Positions 58,888-64,000 of a stretch of DNA of 64,000 nucleotides are shown piece after piece. The notes beneath the pieces are model-generated. The model ran no database searches, was not told the origin of the DNA, and saw only the letters and a program-made list of their open reading frames with translations. This stretch comes from Gymnorhina tibicen (taxonomy: Eukaryota > Chordata > Aves > Passeriformes > Artamidae). A program made the position numbers and the translations under genes. The stretch is taken from NCBI GenBank assembly GCA_013399875.1, contig VXAZ01008267.1, positions 1,135,141-1,199,140 of the forward strand, given 5' to 3'. The stretch's first letter is position 1; each line of letters begins with the position of its first letter.

Positions 58888-61623
58888 GTAAGTGGGGGAT
58901 GCCACAGCTGTACCTGGAGATTTGGGTGGGAGAGGTGAACTGTGGATGTTCAGAAGAGGTGTGCTGCTGGTGATAATTTACTGTTAGAGGGAGAGAAATA
59001 GCCCCAGGGCCATTTCCTAATGTGTAAACCAAGACCAGCCCCTGTGTATCTGTGGCTATGTTCTTTTTTCTTTCTATTGGTCTTCGCTTTTTGATAAGGA
59101 TTTTAGTTCTCAAGAAGAGTGACAAACTCACAACTTTAGAGCTGGAGTCTTCTGACCACCAGGGGCTGGTGAGTAGACCTTGGTGGCCAGATCAGCTCAT
59201 CTGTGGGAGCATGTCCAGTCTTCAGGTTTGCCTGGCTCCCCGGTGGGGATTAACAGAAATGCTAGTATTTTCAGGAGGGACTTGGGTGGATATTTTGGGA
59301 CGTGTACTGACCAAACCAGTGCCATGTATGATACTAAAGCTGCTGCCAGATGTGGAAGATCATATCTTGTTCTTAAGCTGCATTGGGCTTGAACTGAGAA
59401 CTGGAAAAAGCTCATGTGTGCACAGGGCCTGGGAAGCGTAAAGCAATGGAGATGTCTTGGGGGTGGCTGTCAGAAGGAGGTGGAAGAATTGTTCTTGCTG
59501 GCCAATCTGATGCAAGATTAAACACATGGTGTTACTGTGCAGTGCCCTGTAATTTTCAAGGCAAACACAGCCTTCCCAGGCCCTGTGTTGCATTTCTCTT
59601 TAGTGATGGAAAACTGTTGGACTCAGAAGAAATGGCATCCCTTCTTTTTGGAAGTGCCTATTTCCAGCTTTGCCCTCCCACCCCCTTGTTCTGACTGGAA
59701 ATCTGCTTAAAGGCTTTCCACAATCTCTATGGGATGAAAATCTTTATTGTCATAGCTGAGATAGGCACCAAAGGCTGAGCCACGACTGACTGCTTTTGTA
59801 AAGCCCTGTCTGGATGCTTCCTCGGCATTGGCTGGGCTTCAGGGGGTGAGGGTCACAACTGCAGGGCCAGAAGGGATCAAGCCACTGGATTTGCAGTAAA
59901 TATTTTGAACAGGAAACAAAAGAGAGAAGAAGAGATTGCAAATCATCCTGCAAAACTGCAGTATGTTCTGCAGGAGAGGATGTCTGCAATGGCAAGGAAA
60001 ATTCTGGAAGGGCAAAAAGCCAGGAAGAAATAACAGGACTTGTTTTAAAGGCTATTTTGCAGTGGCATTAAGATTTTGCTGTTGACAGTGTGTGATTCAA
60101 GGACAGAGATTCTTCCAAGACTTTCTCTCCATTTGCCGCAACAAATGTAAAGTGTTTGCATTCCTTCTTGAAGCAAGATGTTTCAGCAGGGGCTGCCAGC
60201 TTTGGCACATATATCTCAATATCCAAGCAGCTCTAACCAAATTACCAAAAGATGTTGTTTATGTTAAGCAGTCTTGTAACTCACACAGTGAAGAAATATA
60301 AAGGAAAAAGATGGAAGATTTCTTCAAGAGGACTTTTTGGTTTGGTTTTCCAAAGCCTCTAGACATCAGCCTACCAGATTTGCAGGGCAGAGACACCCTG
60401 TAATTTTTTCCACTTGCTAACCATCAAGATGTCATAAATGCAGAAACATATCCTTTTCTCCAAATTATAGAGAATGTCTCTGTTTCCACTATAAACTTTG
60501 TCTTTACAATTGTTTTTCCTGCAATGAATTAGGAGGGCAATGGGTGGCAGCAACCCACTTTAGCCAGGGAGGATTACATTGAGACTTCACACAATATCCT
60601 ATTTTCACTAACAGCACATAGAAAACCGAACTAGGTGAATCCTGTTTCTGTTTTAAATTACAGTGGGAAAATGAATACATGGAGTTGGCAGCGTTTTTGG
60701 GATGGAGTGCTGTGTTTGGAATATTGCTACAAAGAGGCTGCCAGTGCAGCAGAAAGTCTATTGTTGGAAGGATTTGGATTGCTATTTATTAAATTTTATT
60801 ATAAAGCTTTGCACAGAAGCTTCAGGCTAGCAGGGATTATTTGTTTATTCTGATTGGCCAAATAGAGATGATTTGAGGGCTATGCTTTTTATGCATAATG
60901 TTATGCAATTATGTTTTAAACTCAGACTTTGGATTGGCTGGGCAGGAAAGTTGGCATGTATTTTGTTGACTTTAAAAGAAATAAAACTACCAGGTCCTTG
61001 TTTGCTTTTTTTCCTAGTTGAATACTATATTTTGAAAACCACATGCTGTGACCATAATTAACTGTGTCTCATAACTGTAATGTTGGACATGTTAGAAATA
61101 CATGAAGATAAGTACCTTGAACTATTTTTGATGAAATGTGGCTTTAGTGGTGTTCAACATAAACAACATGAAACTGAATTCTACTTCTTTTTTACTTGGG
61201 AAGTGTTTGGATTTTTTATTTTATTTTTATTTTTACCCCTGCTTATATATTGGTTAGGAGACAGCTACTAATAAAAAAGGGGGAAAAATCTAATTTAAAA
61301 TGATGTGAATTGTGATTAATAACACGTAACATATTGGGGGGAGGATCTTTTGTCTTTTTCATTCTGCATCCTGAATTGTCACAAAGGAGCCCAAGCCCTT
61401 TCCTGTTTTCTGCTTCGGAGAAATGTCTCATTACACGTCACATCAAATAGCTAAAATGAGATACCACATGAAATTAAAAAACTGTACCTTCAATATCTGA
61501 AAAACTGGGAGAATGAACTCTGCAAGGTTCAGTTATGACCTGTAAGTGGTCACTGATATCCAATCCTTGTACATGGACTTGCTACAAACAAGACAGTATA
61601 ATATTACCTCTTGTTTTTTACAG
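58888..61623. other. PDGFRA: PDGFRA intron 3
   Basis: An intron of 2736 bases, AT-leaning, with no recognisable coding content. The acceptor is 'ttttttacag'. Short frames inside it do not continue the PDGFRA reading frame. Confidence 0.8.
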
Positions 61624-61887
61624 ACCCAGACATGCCTTTTGTTCCTTCTATACCAGAAGACCAGTTCATCCTAGTAGAAGAAGGTGATCCCACAGTTATC
61701 CCTTGTCGGACAAGTGACCCAGATGCTCAAGTGACTTTAGTTAACAGTTTAGACAAGTCTGTGTATGCTTTATATGACACCAAACAAGGCTTCATAGGGA
61801 ATTTTCCTGCAGGCTCATACACATGCAAAACAATGGTTAAAGGCGTGGAGTTCAAGTCTGATGAGTTCCTCATCTATATTATAAGAG
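61624..61887 (+). CDS. PDGFRA: PDGFRA exon 4 (Ig domain 2)
   Basis: Encodes residues 122-209 plus one base of codon 210. It begins with the conserved linker 'DPDMPFVP' and covers Ig domain 2 with the cysteine pair C149 ('VIPCRTSDPD') and C189 ('GSYTCKTMVKG'). Domains 2 and 3 form the PDGF-binding surface in this receptor family. The donor is 'agag|gtattt', weaker than the others. The 264-base length is a multiple of three, so skipping would stay in frame but remove domain 2. Confidence 0.94.
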
Positions 61888-62589
61888 GTATTTATTTCTG
61901 TTCATTTTAAAAAAAGGAAAAAGTTATTGTGTTCTTTCTTCACACTGTAAGAGCCAGATTAGCACCAGAATCACAGGGTTATATCAGATATTTCTCCAAT
62001 GATGAGCTCCTTGCTCCTCTGGCAGTACTGCCAGTTACTTAGGTACCTGTTTACTTACAATTATCATGAGAAAAACATGTCCCTAACTTCACCTTTTCTC
62101 CAAAATTATTGCAAGAAAAATGTTTTGTAGTCCATGTATTTTCATCCTATTTGCTGAAACACAACTTCAAAGGCTGGTGTTTCCCAGTGGCTTTGAACTG
62201 TAGAACTTTGGGTAGCCTGAAAAACATAATGATTTAATTTTTTTGAAAACAATTTTCCTGGCCATCAAGGAATTCTCAAAGACAGTCACTGATTAGCAAA
62301 ATAGGAAATTGCTTTTATACCCAATGCCTTTTTACAGGGGGATTTGAGATAGGAACTTCTAATTGAAATTTTATTTGTGGATCATTTCTTTGTGGGATTG
62401 AACTCAATGCCTGGATAGTCCATGCTTTAAATACAAATTGTTTATATTAGTATAGGTCAGCAGTACTTTTACTGAATTTTCAAGGTGATTCCTCACTAGA
62501 GGAAATGAAATGGAAATCTTCCTCTGAAACTGCACCATGTGAAAATTGCAACCTTTTAAAAACTAAATGAGATCTCTCTCTTCTCTTAG
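61888..62589. other. PDGFRA: PDGFRA intron 4
   Basis: An intron of 702 bases, AT-rich, ending in 'tctcttctcttag'. It contains nothing else recognisable. Confidence 0.8.
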
Positions 62590-62720
62590 CTACTTCACAG
62601 CTGCCTGTTGAAATTGAAGCTCTTAAAACTGTCTACAAAACAGGCGAGACCATCGTAGTAACTTGTGTGGTCTTTGACAACGAGGTGGTTAATTTACAGT
62701 GGAATTATCCTGGGAAAGTG
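62590..62720 (+). CDS. PDGFRA: PDGFRA exon 5 (start of Ig domain 3)
   Basis: Encodes residues 210-253, ending on a complete codon. It includes '[19 protein letters not shown]' with C235, the first cysteine of Ig domain 3, and ends 'LQWNYPGKV' (W247). This matches the vertebrate family closely. The donor is 'gtg|gtaaat'. The exon is too short to be noticed as a long open frame and is placed by homology and phase continuity. Confidence 0.93.
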
Positions 62721-64000
62721 GTAAATATCTCTCTCTATTTTTTTTCCCTCAATTTTTGTAGTTAATTATTAGGCAAGCAAGTGGGGTTGTCAAATATTCT
62801 TCTCTTACCTGAATAAGGACAGCTGAGGAGAGAAAACTAAGTAAGTTCTTTTAATTTTAGGTCACCATAAAAGAAAGTCAGTCCCAAAAGGTAAATTTGC
62901 TGTTAGTAACTAAGCAAAGCATGAGAAGAAGGTGAGGTATGACTGAGGAAGGAATGCTGTCTCTCAGGTCTTGTGCTGCTGCTGCAAAAAAAGAAGTATT
63001 GTGAAAATAGAAAGATCTAGGTGTGTTGGACATCTGAGTAGAACTCTGCTGCTGAAGGTCTGAACCTCTAAAACAGCTCTCTTAAATCCTGGTTCTTGGG
63101 GATAATAAAGGACAATGAAGAATAAAGTTTGTAATCTTTAGTGTTCTGCATTATGCAAGTGTAAACTGAAATGATTCTTACAGTCACTGTAATTGCTAAT
63201 GAGAAACATCTAGTAAGAAAATCTTAAAATGTTTATAGAACCCTGAAAATTTTCGAACTGGTTTAACATCCTTTTGCAGTGAAAACTTTCATTCAGTGAA
63301 ACTTGGCTAGGGCCAGTCCCAGGCAATTTCAGAGTACCCCATGTAAAAAGTCTGGTTGCTGCAGGAATGGTATAATTGAAGTGTACCTAGTTGTTACTCC
63401 TAATCCCACCTTTTATTTATGTAAGTTATGAGCCCAAGAAGAAAAATTATTTGAGGAAGTTTTGTTTTGTTTTCCATCTTACACATCAGTATAGTCTCTG
63501 CTATATGCCACCTTTCAAAACTAGCCCCAGCATATTTTTGTACCAGCCTCTCATGATAACATGGTTTGTCATTTTCACCACCCCTTTACTCTCAGGAGTT
63601 TTCTTCTTGTTGATAAATTATTCTTGTGTTGAGAGGAGGCAGAACATAGCATCTATTAACTGGTTACTTTTTGTCTGATGAAGGGGATAAAAATTCATCT
63701 TCATGGACACTGAACAAAGGGGAGTCAAGTGCCTTTTACATCTGAGACAAAAGGTCGTGCATAAAGAGTGAATTGCTCTTCCAAGTTACTTACCCAAATT
63801 TTCAAAGGTATTTGTTTTGTGTGAACAAAATATGAGCTCTCAACCTTCTCAGCCTTCTGTGCCTGCCCCCAAAAAGGGTCTATTTTTATAGGCACAGCTT
63901 TTCTGTTGTGGCTGAAAAAGGCATCCTTAACTGAGTAAGCGAGTCTTCTGCCATACATGATTTAGATGGTTGTTCTCATTTCAGGGGTATCAAAGATCCT
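62721..64000. other. PDGFRA: PDGFRA intron 5, truncated by the window
   Basis: AT-rich intronic sequence with no exon recognised. A possible acceptor 'tttcag' ends at 63984, but only 16 bases follow and they do not match the expected start of exon 6, so it is not called. Confidence 0.65.

Larger units (their letters stand above)
49796..64000 (+). other. PDGFRA: PDGFRA transcription unit, 5' part (truncated by the window)
   Basis: PDGFRA encodes the alpha receptor for platelet-derived growth factors, a plasma-membrane receptor tyrosine kinase with five extracellular Ig domains, one transmembrane helix and a split kinase. The window contains exons 1-5: 49796-49923 (non-coding), 57120-57180 (ATG at 57132), 58573-58887, 61624-61887 and 62590-62720. 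Coding bases total 759, giving residues 1-253: signal peptide, Ig domains 1 and 2, and the start of Ig domain 3. Exon phases (1, 1, 1, 0) fit a continuous frame with no stop. All four donors have GT and all four acceptors AG. The rest of domain 3, domains 4-5, the transmembrane segment and the kinase lie to the right. Intron 1 is about 7.2 kb. Confidence 0.93.

Noticed and set aside
63985..64000. Possible start of PDGFRA exon 6 after 'tttcag'
   Set aside because: Only 16 bases remain. In the required phase they would read Gly-Tyr-Gln-Arg-Ser, which does not fit the expected continuation of Ig domain 3.
1..64000. Avian CR1 retroelements or endogenous retrovirus copies
   Set aside because: I saw no CR1 tail repeat, reverse transcriptase or integrase-like translation, paired long terminal repeats or target-site duplications.

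Overview
The window is vertebrate nuclear DNA, most likely from a bird. It holds two protein-coding genes, both on the + strand. GSX2 is a complete two-exon homeobox gene (coding 12340-12793 and 13008-13348). PDGFRA is the 5' part of the receptor gene: non-coding exon 1 near 49796-49923, then coding exons at 57132-57180, 58573-58887, 61624-61887 and 62590-62720. It runs off the right edge after codon 253. The neighbours and orientation match the vertebrate CHIC2-GSX2-PDGFRA-KIT block. The bird assignment rests on four points: the PDGFRA extracellular sequence looks closest to what I recall of avian PDGFRA; GSX2 is shorter (264 aa) than the roughly 304-residue mammalian protein; GSX2 and PDGFRA are only about 36 kb apart; and no mammalian-type SINEs or LINEs are visible. 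A 3-base N gap shows that this is a draft assembly.

Layout. 1-7230 is AT-rich and has no recognisable gene. 7231-7800 is GC/CpG-rich. 7801-11600 alternates TAAT-rich blocks that look like conserved non-coding DNA with CpG-rich patches. 11640-13480 is the GSX2 CpG island with its TATA box, two exons and a 214-bp intron dominated by a (TC)n tract. 13349-14090 is the GSX2 3' UTR with two AATAAA signals. 14278-14366 is a 43-bp duplication around the N gap. 17480-20900 is a second cluster of CpG-rich and TAAT-rich sequence downstream of GSX2. 20950-45240 is ordinary intergenic sequence with simple repeats, decayed ancient repeats and one TAAT-rich block near 33.6-34.0 kb. 45240-51900 is a string of CpG islands and regulatory-looking sequence around the PDGFRA promoter. 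52000-64000 is the PDGFRA intron/exon body.

Function. GSX2 encodes a homeodomain transcription factor of ventral forebrain (lateral ganglionic eminence) patterning. PDGFRA encodes the receptor tyrosine kinase for PDGF ligands, with roles in mesenchyme, neural crest and oligodendrocyte precursors. The two proteins do not form a pathway in the window. What links them is a shared regulatory landscape of non-coding blocks.

No prokaryotic operons, CRISPR arrays, tRNA/rRNA genes or intact transposons were seen. Conserved-element calls are inferred from base composition and homeodomain-type motifs only, because no alignment could be run. I found no system that I can call new. The most unusual item is the fully open, repeat-coded GSX2 intron.
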